From contig JANNNU010000062.1 of NCBI GenBank assembly GCA_031398695.1, positions 1-15,049 of the forward strand: a stretch of 15,049 bases of DNA, in the 5' to 3' direction. The notes beneath the pieces were generated by a model, which made no database searches, was not told the DNA's origin, and saw only the letters and a list, made by a program, of their open reading frames with translations. Below, piece after piece: positions 7,589 to 15,002 of the stretch. Position 1 is the stretch's first letter; the number at the start of each line of letters is the position of its first letter. This stretch comes from JAIYDJ01 sp031398695. Lineage in GTDB: Bacteria > Pseudomonadota > Alphaproteobacteria > Rhodobacterales > Rhodobacteraceae. Both the position numbers and the translations under genes were made by a program.

Positions 7589-8380
7589 GTGGTCTTGAAC
7601 TCTGGTATGGGTGTGTTTGCCGTTGCCTTGCCGCAATTTCGCCAGCGGTTCGATCACATCGTTGCACACATGCAGTCGCGTTTCGGATCGAACTTCGACA
7701 TCGTAGGCGTCCTCGGCAGCGACTGCGATGCCTCGGTTCTTGCAAAGAACGCGCGCCTCAGCACGGGCCAGATCGGTTGTGCGATGTCGCATCTGACGAT
7801 CTACCGCCGGATGATCGAGCTGGATTTGAAAAGCGCGTTTATCGTCGAAGACGACGTTGTGCTGCCCGCCAACATTCAAGAAATCCTGCAGGCCATCGCG
7901 CCGACACTGCAACCCGGTGAACTTATCCAGTTGAACAATTGGAAAGATGGGGATTGCCTGCTCAGCCGGATCTCGATGTCCGAAATCGCAGGCGTGCGCC
8001 TTTACCAGCCGCTGGATGCGAAATATCTCGGAAGTGCTTGCGCCTACGTGATAGACCGTCAGGCTGCGGAAGGCATCCTTCGGATAAATTTTCCGCTGCG
8101 CGTCACCGCAGATAACTGGGAATTTTTCCACAAGAAAGGTGGCCTGTCCACGGCACGAGTGGCCTTTCCATCGCCTGTGATCCTCAAGGCCTTTTCATCG
8201 GAGATCATCGCCTCGAACACCGCAAAGCCGAACGGTTTGGCGTCGTGGGCAAAACCGTTGTGGGAAAAGGTTTTCAGCCCGTTGTTGGCAGCACGGCGTC
8301 AATGGATCATCCGCCAGCGCAGCCGCGAGGTACACCTCAGCGATGTCCCGTCAAACTTATCGGCAAGCCAGCAAAGTTAG
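7589..8380 (+). CDS. Glycosyltransferase family 25 (LPS-type) protein
   Basis: This 263-residue protein has the GT25 signature. LSTGQIGCAMSHLTIYRRMI (residues 57-76) is the family's conserved loop, and AFIVEDDVVLP (83-93) carries the acidic EDD motif expected to bind the divalent metal and nucleotide sugar. A later segment YLGSACAYVIDRQAAEGIL matches the acceptor-side part of the fold. GT25 enzymes add galactose or glucose to lipooligosaccharide or capsule in the cytoplasm; donor and acceptor are unknown here. The GTG at 7589 is chosen because AGGAG (7577-7581) lies 7 nt upstream and TGA at 7574 closes the frame; ATG at 7607 is an alternative. The gene is less GC-rich than its neighbours and stands alone between non-coding stretches, which suggests acquisition by transfer. 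Confidence 0.85.
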   Translation: MVLNSGMGVFAVALPQFRQRFDHIVAHMQSRFGSNFDIVGVLGSDCDASVLAKNARLSTGQIGCAMSHLTIYRRMIELDLKSAFIVEDDVVLPANIQEILQAIAPTLQPGELIQLNNWKDGDCLLSRISMSEIAGVRLYQPLDAKYLGSACAYVIDRQAAEGILRINFPLRVTADNWEFFHKKGGLSTARVAFPSPVILKAFSSEIIASNTAKPNGLASWAKPLWEKVFSPLLAARRQWIIRQRSREVHLSDVPSNLSASQQS

Positions 8381-8727
8381 TTGTCTGCCGACGGACTTAC
8401 CCTATAAACCCTTTTCCCAGTGTCAGATGCCCCTTTTGCCAGGGTCAGATCCATCGTGAGCACACGCACCGATGCAAGGTCCGAATCCGTGCCTTCCTTG
8501 AGTGGATCACACCCCACTGCATCCTTCGCGACGCCGAGATGACCTCGCAACTGCTGCTTCAATCCGGCACGACCAAAGACTGAGAACGACAGACCGGCCC
8601 CTTGCGACAGTCTGCACATCAGCGATTCCAAGAGTCGTTGGCAAGTTCGGGGTGGGACGCTGGAACTCTGCGGCTATAACGCTGGGTTGACCCGGCCCAC
8701 CATTTCCAGGATATTCCTGCCAGCCAT
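8381..8727. other. Gene-free stretch with tandem repeats, no convincing gene
   Basis: This stretch separates the GT25 gene from the convergent dacB-like gene. Small open frames exist on both strands (for example 8377-8631 minus), but they lack ribosome sites, recognisable motifs and the codon bias of neighbouring genes. The notable content is a pair of tandem 20-bp repeats at 8409-8450. There is also a short inverted repeat CAGGA-TAT-TCCTG at 8707-8719 just beyond the dacB-like stop. It reads like decayed mobile or horizontally acquired DNA. Confidence 0.5.
8409..8450 (+). repeat. Two tandem 20-bp direct repeats, possible IS end remnant
   Basis: Copy 1 is CCCTTTTCCCAGTGTCAGAT (8409-8428) and copy 2 is CCCTTTTGCCAGGGTCAGAT (8431-8450). 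They match at 18 of 20 positions with a 22-bp period. Spaced repeats of about this size mark the termini of some IS families such as IS21, but no transposase genes are present here. Confidence 0.55.
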
Positions 8728-10182
8728 TCAGGCATGGGTGTCCGCCCACCGCCGCACCAACTGCGCCTGCAAGGTGCGGGCGCGCTTGGTCCAGCCAACG
8801 CCGCCTTCGGGCTGCTCGCGGTCGGCCATCGCCAGCGCTTCACGGCGCGGCACATCGGCGCTGAACACGGCAAAGCACAGCTCTCGTCCCCCGGGCGGCA
8901 GGATGAAACCGGCCAACCCGCTGACGAAATTCAGCGTGCCCGACTTGGCACGCACCTGCACCGGATGGCCCTCGATCACCGCTCCCGTGTCGCCCCGCAC
9001 GCCCACATCGCGCATGAGCCCCCGCACCCCGACGCCCAGCCTGTCCCCGGCCAGCAAGCCGCGCACCATGTCGGCGGCGGTCACCCGGCTGTCGCCCTCC
9101 AGCCCGGAATGATCGACAAACCGCGCAGACATCCCCAGCCGCCGGGCCGCCCATCCGGTCATCACCGCCCCCGACCCGGCCAACGTCCCCGCGCCGGATG
9201 CGGCGAGGCCCACCGTTTCGGCGGTAAGATTGGTGGAAAACCGCAGCATGTCCTGCAAGACCTCCGGCAGCGGCGCGCTGAACCGCTCGACGATACGCCG
9301 CGCGCCCGCTGGCAGTTGCGCAAGCACCTCTGCGCGCGGAAGGTCGATGCCCTGTGCGCGCGCCAGGGTCTGAAACACCTCGGCGACATACACGCCGGGT
9401 TGGCGCACCGGCAACCAGCGGCTGCCATCCACCCCCAGCGCGCCTTTCGCCACGGTCCAGTCCTCGACACCGTCCGACACGGCCAACGTGAACAAGGGCA
9501 CTTCGCGCGGCACGATCTGCATCCGTGTCATGCGGACCGGCGGCACGAACCGCTCGGCCCGCGCGTCCATCGTCACGGCCCAATCGGCCCCTGCGCGCCG
9601 CCACTCGAAATGCACCCGATTGAAATTCAGGTTCAGCCCCGACAGACCGGGATTGTAGCCGACGTGATCGGGCTGATCCGTTGCGATCCGGTCGATCTGC
9701 GGCAAGGCGCCGGCATGTGCCAGAAATCGCCCCGTCACCCGCCGCAACCCCGTTGCCGCCAGGCTTGCCACCAGATCGCCCAACTGATCGGTGTCGAGCG
9801 TCGGATCGCCGCTGCCCGACAAGATCAGATCCCCCTCCAGCCGGTCGCCCACGATCGGCCCCACCGCCATCACCTGCGTGCCGAACCGGTGCGCGCCACC
9901 CAGCTTTTCCAACGCGAAAAGCGTGGTGATCGCCTTTGCCACGCTGGCGGGCGGAAGCCGCTCGTCTTCGGCATATGCCTCGATCATGCGCCCCGACGCC
10001 ACATCGGCCAGAGCGAACCCGGTCACCCCGCCCAGGCGCGCCGCCGCGATGAACTCCTCGGACGCCGCCTGAGGCGAAGGCCGCCGCCGGGGACGCACCC
10101 CGCCGTCTGCCCATACCGGACTGCCAAGCCCGGCGGCAGCCAACCCGGCCAACACGTTACGCCGCGAAATCACGTCACTCAT
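8728..10182 (-). CDS. dacB: D-alanyl-D-alanine carboxypeptidase/endopeptidase (PBP4 class)
   Basis: This 484-residue periplasmic serine peptidase of the S13/PBP4 family trims or cleaves peptidoglycan cross-links. The active-site motifs are all visible: SxxK as SVAK at residues 80-83, SxN as STN at about 316-318, and KTG-type as KSG at about 413-415. The large insert between SxxK and SxN typical of PBP4 is present. The N-terminus MSDVISRRNVLAGLAAAGLG has a twin-arginine pattern (SRRNVLA) before a hydrophobic stretch ending at PVWA, so Tat export is likely. The start at 10182 has a GGGG ribosome-site-like run just upstream; an in-frame ATG at 10188 is nearly equivalent, and the longer frame from 10269 would run through the hairpin element. 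It lies 70 bp downstream of nadD on the same strand. Confidence 0.93.
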   Translation of the reverse strand: MSDVISRRNVLAGLAAAGLGSPVWADGGVRPRRRPSPQAASEEFIAAARLGGVTGFALADVASGRMIEAYAEDERLPPASVAKAITTLFALEKLGGAHRFGTQVMAVGPIVGDRLEGDLILSGSGDPTLDTDQLGDLVASLAATGLRRVTGRFLAHAGALPQIDRIATDQPDHVGYNPGLSGLNLNFNRVHFEWRRAGADWAVTMDARAERFVPPVRMTRMQIVPREVPLFTLAVSDGVEDWTVAKGALGVDGSRWLPVRQPGVYVAEVFQTLARAQGIDLPRAEVLAQLPAGARRIVERFSAPLPEVLQDMLRFSTNLTAETVGLAASGAGTLAGSGAVMTGWAARRLGMSARFVDHSGLEGDSRVTAADMVRGLLAGDRLGVGVRGLMRDVGVRGDTGAVIEGHPVQVRAKSGTLNFVSGLAGFILPPGGRELCFAVFSADVPRREALAMADREQPEGGVGWTKRARTLQAQLVRRWADTHA

Positions 10183-10196
10183 CCCCATTTCGCCCT

Positions 10197-10253
10197 GGTC
10201 CAAATATCCTCGGGGGGAACCCGATGCAATCGGGTGGGGGGCTGAAGGCCCCC
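10197..10253 (-). repeat. Tandem hairpins plus GGATATTTGGACC box (Rhodobacterales-type element), copy 2
   Basis: Read from the nadD stop, there are two adjacent hairpins. The first is GGGGGC/GCCCCC with a 5-nt loop (10237-10253), overlapping the stop codon by one base. The second is ACCCGAT/ATCGGGT with a 3-nt loop (10219-10235). They are followed by CCCCCC and GAGGATATTTGGACC (10197-10211). No U-run follows, so it may be a processing or weak termination site; the dacB-like start lies only 15 nt past the box. Confidence 0.6.
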
Positions 10254-10816
10254 TACCTGCGCCACCCACCGCGCGCGCGGATCTCCGACGACGACGCCGG
10301 ATGCAGCGGCAAGTTCACGAACGCCCAGGCCGGAGCCCGCCTGTGCCCCAAACCCTCGCCCCGCCCCGCCTGATAGACCTGAAACGCCCGCGCCGCGACC
10401 GACAGACGCGCCGAAACCCCCGACCCCGGCCGCGCCAGCACCGCGACCGGCACCGCGCGCAGGATGTCCCGCCACCGCTCCCACCGGTGAAACTGCACCA
10501 GATTGTCGGCCCCCATCAGCCAGACGAACCGCACGCCGGGATAAAGCGCCTGCAACCGCGCGATCGTCTCGGCGGTATAGGTCGTGCCCAGCCGGGCCTC
10601 CAGATCGGTGACCACGACACGCGGATCGTCCATCACCCCCTGCGCCCGCACCAACCGCTCCGCCAGCGGCGCGGGCTGACGCGCCTTAAGCGGATTGCCC
10701 GGCGTCACCAGCCACCACACCCGGTCCAGCCCCAGCCGCTTGATCGCCTCGCGCGTGATGTGCGCATGCCCGTCGTGCGCCGGATCGAACGACCCGCCCA
10801 GCAGGCCGATCACCAT
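10253..10816 (-). CDS. nadD: Nicotinate-nucleotide adenylyltransferase
   Basis: This cytoplasmic enzyme joins ATP and nicotinate mononucleotide to make deamido-NAD, the step before NAD synthetase. The nucleotidyltransferase motif GGSFDPAHDGH is at residues 7-17, including the HxGH ATP-binding His pair. Further landmarks are VWWLVTPGNPLKA, VWLMGADNLVQFHRW and the C-terminal SSSEIR, the ISSTxIR-like ATP site. From ATG 10816 the protein is 187 residues. That ATG lacks a ribosome site; GTG at 10831 has GGAG about 9 nt upstream and would add five residues (VACRG region), so the start is uncertain. It follows the hydrolase gene on the same strand after about 130 bp and precedes the dacB-like gene. 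In many alphaproteobacteria nadD instead sits near rsfS. Confidence 0.93.
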   Translation of the reverse strand: MVIGLLGGSFDPAHDGHAHITREAIKRLGLDRVWWLVTPGNPLKARQPAPLAERLVRAQGVMDDPRVVVTDLEARLGTTYTAETIARLQALYPGVRFVWLMGADNLVQFHRWERWRDILRAVPVAVLARPGSGVSARLSVAARAFQVYQAGRGEGLGHRRAPAWAFVNLPLHPASSSEIRARGGWRR

Positions 10817-10867
10817 GCCGCGGCAGGCCACGGGCAACTGCTCCGGAAATCCCGCGCTGCGACGCTT

Positions 10868-10883
10868 CGGTCCCGCGGGACCG
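10868..10883. repeat. Perfect 16-bp palindrome upstream of nadD
   Basis: CGGTCCCGCGGGACCG is self-complementary over all 16 bases and lies in the gap between the hydrolase stop (10950) and the nadD start. It contains a SacII-type CCGCGG core. It could be a regulator site or the base of an RNA hairpin; no U-run follows. Confidence 0.5.
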
Positions 10884-10949
10884 CTTGGCCGACCAGAGGT
10901 CAGGCCAGATGCAGCGCCGCTTGTTGGGTTGGGCCGCCGCGCCGCCACC

Positions 10950-12269
10950 CTATCTGTCACTGCCGGCAACGACCGGCACGACAACCCGCGCACCGGGATA
11001 GTTCTTGTGCATCCGCCAAAAATTGCTGCGCAAATTCTCCAACGGGCGATCAGGGCTGCCCGGTTCGGCCCCGTTGCGCACGGTCAGGATGATGTCCGAC
11101 ATCACGGCGGGATTGTCGCGGAAATAGGTATGGCCCAGCCGCCCGCCCGCCTGTTCGACGTCGATCAGATGGACATTGCCCATGTCGCCCAGTTTCACCC
11201 AATCCTCCTCGCTGAATTCGTCGGGCGACAGGCGACCGATTCGTTGCCCCGTGGCCAGTGCCTGCGCCACCCCCAGCGCCCCGTCGCGCGGATTAAGGTA
11301 GACGTTGACCTGCCGCACCGCCTCTGCGGTGCCCTCGGTCGCCAATCGCTGCTGGACCACGCCGAAGTCCAGGTCGGGCGCGGCGAGGATCAGCGTGTCG
11401 ATCTTCAGGCTGCGGCGCGGATCACGGCCCGCCCCCAGTTCGAAAATCGCCAGTTCGCGCAAGGCGGTGGTCGTCACGTCCGCCCCCCGCGAATGGGCGA
11501 TCAGCGTGATTTTCTGCAACTCGGGGATCGCCGCAATTCCGCGCAGGAATTCCTTGAGGTGATAGATCGAGTACTCGCCGGATTCACGATCCTTGAAATA
11601 GGCGGTGACCCCCTTGTTCCCGGCAGGCCAGGAATAACTGACCGGCACGCCAATGCGCCCGGCATAGTGCCAAAGGCTGGCCGTTGTGGTCAGGCCGTCC
11701 TGAACCTCGTTGTTGAACCCGTGGATAAAGACGATGGCCTCCTTGCGGGGCGACGCGCGCAGCGCATCGGCAAACCCTCCTTGAAATGCGGCGAACGCCG
11801 TCCGGTAACGTGCGGCGGCGTCAGGATCGACGGCCAGCCGACCGCTCCGGTCGCGGACCATCGGCAAGGGCGTTTCGGGAAGCCGCACCAGTTCGGTGTA
11901 GCTTTCGGTCGCCAGAACCTGCCGCTGTTTGTCCCCGGCCTCGCTGCGCGCCACCAGATCTTCCCAGCTCTCGATGTCGCCGAACCGGACCTTGGCCGCC
12001 CCGAACGCCATCGACGCCGACCGGTCCGGCCCATAGCCGATCAGTTGCCCGTCCACCAATTCGGGCGCCCGGTCCGTGACATAGAAGATCGTCGGATCGA
12101 CCGAACGCAGCCCCGCCGGAACCTCTTCGCCCGGAAAACTCGCGCCGACCCGGTACAGTGTGGGGGCTTCGGCAAGCTTTATCGGCACGGTGCAGGCGCC
12201 CAGCGCCAGACACAGGGCAAGACCGCCCGCGCCTAACATCCCGGACCGCGACGCCAGCCGTTTCAGCAC
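10950..12269 (-). CDS. Lipoprotein alpha/beta hydrolase (DUF900 family)
   Basis: This 439-residue protein is predicted to be lipid-anchored in the cell envelope. The signal peptide ends in a lipobox LGAC with Cys26 as the modified residue. The hydrolase core shows FIHGFNN (181-187) as the oxyanion strand/turn and the nucleophile elbow LIAHSRG with Ser260. A possible acid lies at Asp329 (NPRDG) or Asp301, and His380 (LGHTYF) is a candidate catalytic base. Segments TIFYVTDRAPE and VSYSWPAGNKG are typical of DUF900 hydrolases. The substrate is unknown. The GTG start at 12269 has GGAGAGG 8-14 nt upstream and gives a normal signal peptide; ATG at 12239 would shorten the n-region. It is divergent from ettA across 144 bp. 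Confidence 0.9.
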   Translation of the reverse strand: MLKRLASRSGMLGAGGLALCLALGACTVPIKLAEAPTLYRVGASFPGEEVPAGLRSVDPTIFYVTDRAPELVDGQLIGYGPDRSASMAFGAAKVRFGDIESWEDLVARSEAGDKQRQVLATESYTELVRLPETPLPMVRDRSGRLAVDPDAAARYRTAFAAFQGGFADALRASPRKEAIVFIHGFNNEVQDGLTTTASLWHYAGRIGVPVSYSWPAGNKGVTAYFKDRESGEYSIYHLKEFLRGIAAIPELQKITLIAHSRGADVTTTALRELAIFELGAGRDPRRSLKIDTLILAAPDLDFGVVQQRLATEGTAEAVRQVNVYLNPRDGALGVAQALATGQRIGRLSPDEFSEEDWVKLGDMGNVHLIDVEQAGGRLGHTYFRDNPAVMSDIILTVRNGAEPGSPDRPLENLRSNFWRMHKNYPGARVVVPVVAGSDR

Positions 12270-12413
12270 CTTGCCCTCTCCGCCTTGAACCGCCTGCCCT
12301 GCAACGCCCGAAGGGCTAGCGCAGATTTGCCGGTTTTCAAACCCAAAACCCCCGGTTGCCGCCGATTTGGTTTGCCACTAAACAGGCGCTGCCCCAACCT
12401 CAAGGAACGCACC

Positions 12414-14069
12414 ATGGCCAGCTATCAGTACGTCTATCACATGGAAGGCGTCTCCAAGACCTATCCGGGCGGCAAGAAATGCTTTGAAAACATCCACCTA
12501 AACTTCCTGCCCGGCGTCAAGATCGGCGTCGTCGGCGTCAACGGCTCGGGCAAATCGACCCTGCTCAAGATCATGGCCGGCATGGACACCGACTTCAAAG
12601 GCGAGGCTTGGGCCGCCAAGGGGGCCAAGGTCGGCTACCTCGCGCAGGAGCCCTACCTCGACCCCACGCTCGACGTGAAGGGCAACGTGATGCTGGGCGT
12701 CGCCAAGCAGACCGCGATCCTCGAACGCTACAACGAACTGGCGATGAACTACTCGGACGACACCGCCGACGAGATGGCGCAACTGCAAGACCAGATCGAC
12801 GCCGGCAACCTGTGGGAGCTTGAGGCTTCCGTGGGTGTGGCGATGGACGCCCTGCGCTGCCCGCCCGACGATGCCGACGTGGAAACCCTGTCGGGCGGTG
12901 AACGCCGCCGCGTCGCGCTGTGCAAGCTGCTGCTCGAAGCCCCCGACATGCTGCTGCTGGACGAACCCACCAACCACCTCGACGCCGAATCCATCGCCTG
13001 GCTGCAAAAGCACCTGATCTCCTACAAGGGCACGATCCTGATCGTCACCCACGACCGCTACTTCCTCGACGACATCACCTCTTGGATTCTCGAACTCGAC
13101 CGCGGCCGCGGCATCCCCTACGAAGGCAACTACTCCGCCTGGCTCGAACAGAAGGCCAAGCGGATGATGCAGGAAGCCCGCGAGGACAAATCCAAGCAGA
13201 AGGCGCTGGAAAAGGAACTGGAGTGGATCCGCTCGGGGGCCAAGGCCCGTCAGGCCAAATCCAAGGCGCGTATCTCCAAATACAACGAAATGGCCGGCCA
13301 GACAGTCCTCGAACGCTCCTCCGCCGCCCAGATCATCATCCCCAACGGCGAACGCCTCGGCGGCAAGGTGATCGAGGTCGAAGGCCTGACCAAATCCATG
13401 GGCGACCGCCTGCTGATCGAGAATCTAAGCTTCACAGTGCCGCCGGGTGCCATTGTCGGCGTCATCGGCCCGAACGGTGCGGGCAAATCCACCCTGTTTC
13501 GCATGCTGGTCGGGGCCGAACAGCCCGACAGCGGCACAATCACCCTAGGGACTACCGTGCAACTGGCCTACGTCGACCAGTCCCGCGACGCGTTGGACCC
13601 GAATAAAAACGTCTGGGAAGAAATCTCCGGCGGCTCCGAGGTGATCCAGCTCGGCGACATGCAGATGAACTCCCGCGTCTACACCGGCGCGTTCAACTTC
13701 AAGGGCACCGACCAGCAGAAGAAGGTCGGCCTCCTGTCAGGCGGCGAGCGCAACCGCGTCCACATGGCCAAACTGCTGCGCTCGGGCGGCAACGTGCTGC
13801 TCCTCGACGAGCCGACCAACGATCTCGACGTCGAAACCCTGCAAGCCTTGGAGGCCGCCATCGAAGACTTCGCCGGCTGCGCCATCATCATCTCGCACGA
13901 CCGCTTTTTCCTCGACCGCCTGTGCACTCACATCCTCGCGTTCGAAGGCGACGCGCATGTGGAGTGGTTCGAGGGCAACTTCGAAGCCTACGAGCAGGAC
14001 AAGATCCGGCGGCTGGGGCCGGATGCCGTGGAGCCCAAGCGGGTGAAGTACAAGCGGTTTAGCAGGTAG
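12414..14069 (+). CDS. ettA: Energy-dependent translational throttle protein EttA (ABC-F ATPase)
   Basis: This 551-residue soluble ABC-F protein is close to the length of E. coli EttA. Two ATPase domains are clear. The first has Walker A GVNGSGKST (41-49), signature LSGGE (159-163) and Walker B LLLDEPTNHLD (180-190), then switch His in VTHDR. The second has GPNGAGKST (352-360), LSGGE (441-445), LLLDEPTNDLD (462-472) and ISHDR. Between Walker A and the signature lies the EttA-type arm (about 90-140). A charged, lysine-rich linker at about 245-305 (KARQAKSKARISKYNEM) is the P-site tRNA interaction motif. EttA binds the ribosomal E site and gates the first peptide bond according to ATP/ADP. The start at 12414 (MASYQYVYHM) has AAGGAA upstream; the frame from 12285 adds 43 non-homologous residues. 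Confidence 0.97.
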   Translation: MASYQYVYHMEGVSKTYPGGKKCFENIHLNFLPGVKIGVVGVNGSGKSTLLKIMAGMDTDFKGEAWAAKGAKVGYLAQEPYLDPTLDVKGNVMLGVAKQTAILERYNELAMNYSDDTADEMAQLQDQIDAGNLWELEASVGVAMDALRCPPDDADVETLSGGERRRVALCKLLLEAPDMLLLDEPTNHLDAESIAWLQKHLISYKGTILIVTHDRYFLDDITSWILELDRGRGIPYEGNYSAWLEQKAKRMMQEAREDKSKQKALEKELEWIRSGAKARQAKSKARISKYNEMAGQTVLERSSAAQIIIPNGERLGGKVIEVEGLTKSMGDRLLIENLSFTVPPGAIVGVIGPNGAGKSTLFRMLVGAEQPDSGTITLGTTVQLAYVDQSRDALDPNKNVWEEISGGSEVIQLGDMQMNSRVYTGAFNFKGTDQQKKVGLLSGGERNRVHMAKLLRSGGNVLLLDEPTNDLDVETLQALEAAIEDFAGCAIIISHDRFFLDRLCTHILAFEGDAHVEWFEGNFEAYEQDKIRRLGPDAVEPKRVKYKRFSR

Positions 14070-14079
14070 GAGAACAGAT

Positions 14080-14622
14080 TTGGCTCATCGATTTTTTGCT
14101 GGCTTGCTTACACTTGGTCTCTTGTCTTCTGCTGCACCTGGTACTGCCGAGATCTCCTTCGATGCAATGCCGGTCGGGTGCAGTTGGACAACGAGATATT
14201 CCGATGGGAAGACGAATACGGAGACGTATCTCGGCCTTCAATCCGGCAAGCACAGAACAAAAGTAACTGAAGCAAGTGATCCTGAGAAGATCATCAGATA
14301 TTCACAATTTAATCGGAAAGGGCGTCTTGTTCGCAAGGATTGGCAAAACGGGAAATGGGAAGAGTTCTCTCCGTTTAGTTGCTTCGACAGCAAGGGCAGT
14401 TGCACTTACGTCTACACCAATGCAGACGGATTTACCCAACGGATTGCCAGCGAAACAAGAGCGACTGGCAAAGGTTTCAGCGTAAAGGCTGGCCCGGTTG
14501 GAGGAGCCCCGTACCCAGACGAATATTTCGAGGTCGGAGATTTTGGCCTGATGACAAAGAATAAGTCTTCGAATTATTCAGCGCGTCTTGTTAATGTCAA
14601 TAATTGCGGGATCGGAAGCTGA
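14080..14622 (+). CDS. Small secreted protein of unknown function
   Basis: This 180-residue protein has a signal peptide (MAHRFFAGLLTLGLLSSAAP, cleavage probably after GTA at 23). The mature part is about 157 residues, beta-rich and polar. It has four cysteines (34, 101, 108, 176), suited to two disulfides in the periplasm, and repeated strand patterns such as RYSDGKTNTETYLGLQSGKH and YTNADGFTQRIASETRATGK. I do not recognise a family. The start is TTG at 14080; its AGGAG ribosome site (14068-14072) overlaps the ettA stop codon, spacing 7 nt, so it is probably co-transcribed with ettA. Base composition is clearly more AT-rich than ettA, with many A/T third positions, which suggests a later arrival. 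Confidence 0.75.
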   Translation: MAHRFFAGLLTLGLLSSAAPGTAEISFDAMPVGCSWTTRYSDGKTNTETYLGLQSGKHRTKVTEASDPEKIIRYSQFNRKGRLVRKDWQNGKWEEFSPFSCFDSKGSCTYVYTNADGFTQRIASETRATGKGFSVKAGPVGGAPYPDEYFEVGDFGLMTKNKSSNYSARLVNVNNCGIGS

Positions 14623-14670
14623 TCAATTAAGTCGGCTCGCCCCGCCACTCTCATCGCTCTCGTTCCGATC

Positions 14671-14691
14671 GCGGGTTGAACCCCGCCCCAC
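14671..14691 (-). repeat. REP-like palindrome, copy C
   Basis: Read on the minus strand it begins GTGG and continues GGCGGGGTTCAACCCGC. It matches copy A at 19 of 21 positions. Its 5' head abuts the end of the RAYT remnant. Confidence 0.7.
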
Positions 14692-14917
14692 GCCCCGAAC
14701 GTCCCTTCCACCAACTCCCCCGCCCACTCCGGCTCCACCCGACCCAACCGCACATCCCTGTGCATTGACGAGAACGGCAAATCCACGGCTCGACCGACCG
14801 ACCCATGCTTCACCGGATACCCCCAAAAATACTTCACGTGCGCGTCGAAATCCGCCTCGTCCCGGATGTGGTGCTCCCAAAACCTCGGCTGCCACAACCC
14901 GACCTCTCCTTTGCGCC
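14692..14917 (-). pseudogene. Truncated REP-associated tyrosine transposase (RAYT), C-terminal part only
   Basis: The minus-strand frame reads RRKGEVGLWQPRFWEHHIRD, then EADFDAHVKYFWGYPVKHG and SVGRAVDLPFSSMHRDVRLG, then RVEPEWAGELVEGTFGAW. This is the C-terminal portion of RAYT proteins (Y1-type HUH relatives of IS200 transposases), including the HVxY helix whose Tyr is the likely catalytic residue. The N-terminal half with the HUH metal site is missing: upstream the frame runs into REP palindromes and then a TGA. The usual Asn of the NPVKHG motif is Tyr here (GYPVKHG). The normal stop is replaced by read-through into copy C. It should be inactive. RAYTs mobilise REP/REPIN sequences, and such sequences flank it directly. 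Confidence 0.8.
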
Positions 14918-14940
14918 GTAGGGCGGGGTTCACCCCGCCG
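14918..14940 (+). repeat. REP-like palindrome, copy A (with GTAG head)
   Basis: GTAG is followed by GGCGGGGT-TC-ACCCCGCC, a perfect 8-bp stem with a 2-nt loop. A 5' GTAG tetranucleotide next to a palindrome is the hallmark of RAYT-recognised REPs. The head abuts the RAYT remnant. Confidence 0.75.
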
Positions 14941-14962
14941 TTCTTGCGCCCCCCCGGCAAAT

Positions 14963-14983
14963 GCGGGGTGAACCCCGCCCAAC
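14963..14983 (-). repeat. REP-like palindrome, copy B (inverted relative to A)
   Basis: On the minus strand it begins GTTG and continues GGCGGGGTTCACCCCGC. It is identical to copy A at 20 of 21 positions but in opposite orientation, 24 bp away. A and B together form a REPIN/BIME-like inverted pair of 66 bp (14918-14983). Confidence 0.75.
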
Positions 14984-15002
14984 GCAGATTTATCGCTTCC
15001 CC

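Noticed and set aside
8377..8631. 84-codon minus-strand open frame between GT25 and dacB
   Set aside because: It has no ribosome site, recognisable motif or strong codon bias, and it overlaps the tandem repeats and the GT25 stop.
8707..8719. CAGGA-TAT-TCCTG inverted repeat beyond the dacB-like stop
   Set aside because: A 5-bp stem with no U-run is too short to support a terminator call.
10695..12236. 513-codon plus-strand open frame opposite nadD and the hydrolase
   Set aside because: It is a shadow; the minus strand carries the nadD ATP site and the hydrolase Ser-His motifs.
12356..12384. TTGCCG with TAAACA at 17-nt spacing upstream of ettA
   Set aside because: The -10 match is only 3 of 6, too weak to list as a promoter, though a promoter must lie in this divergent gap.
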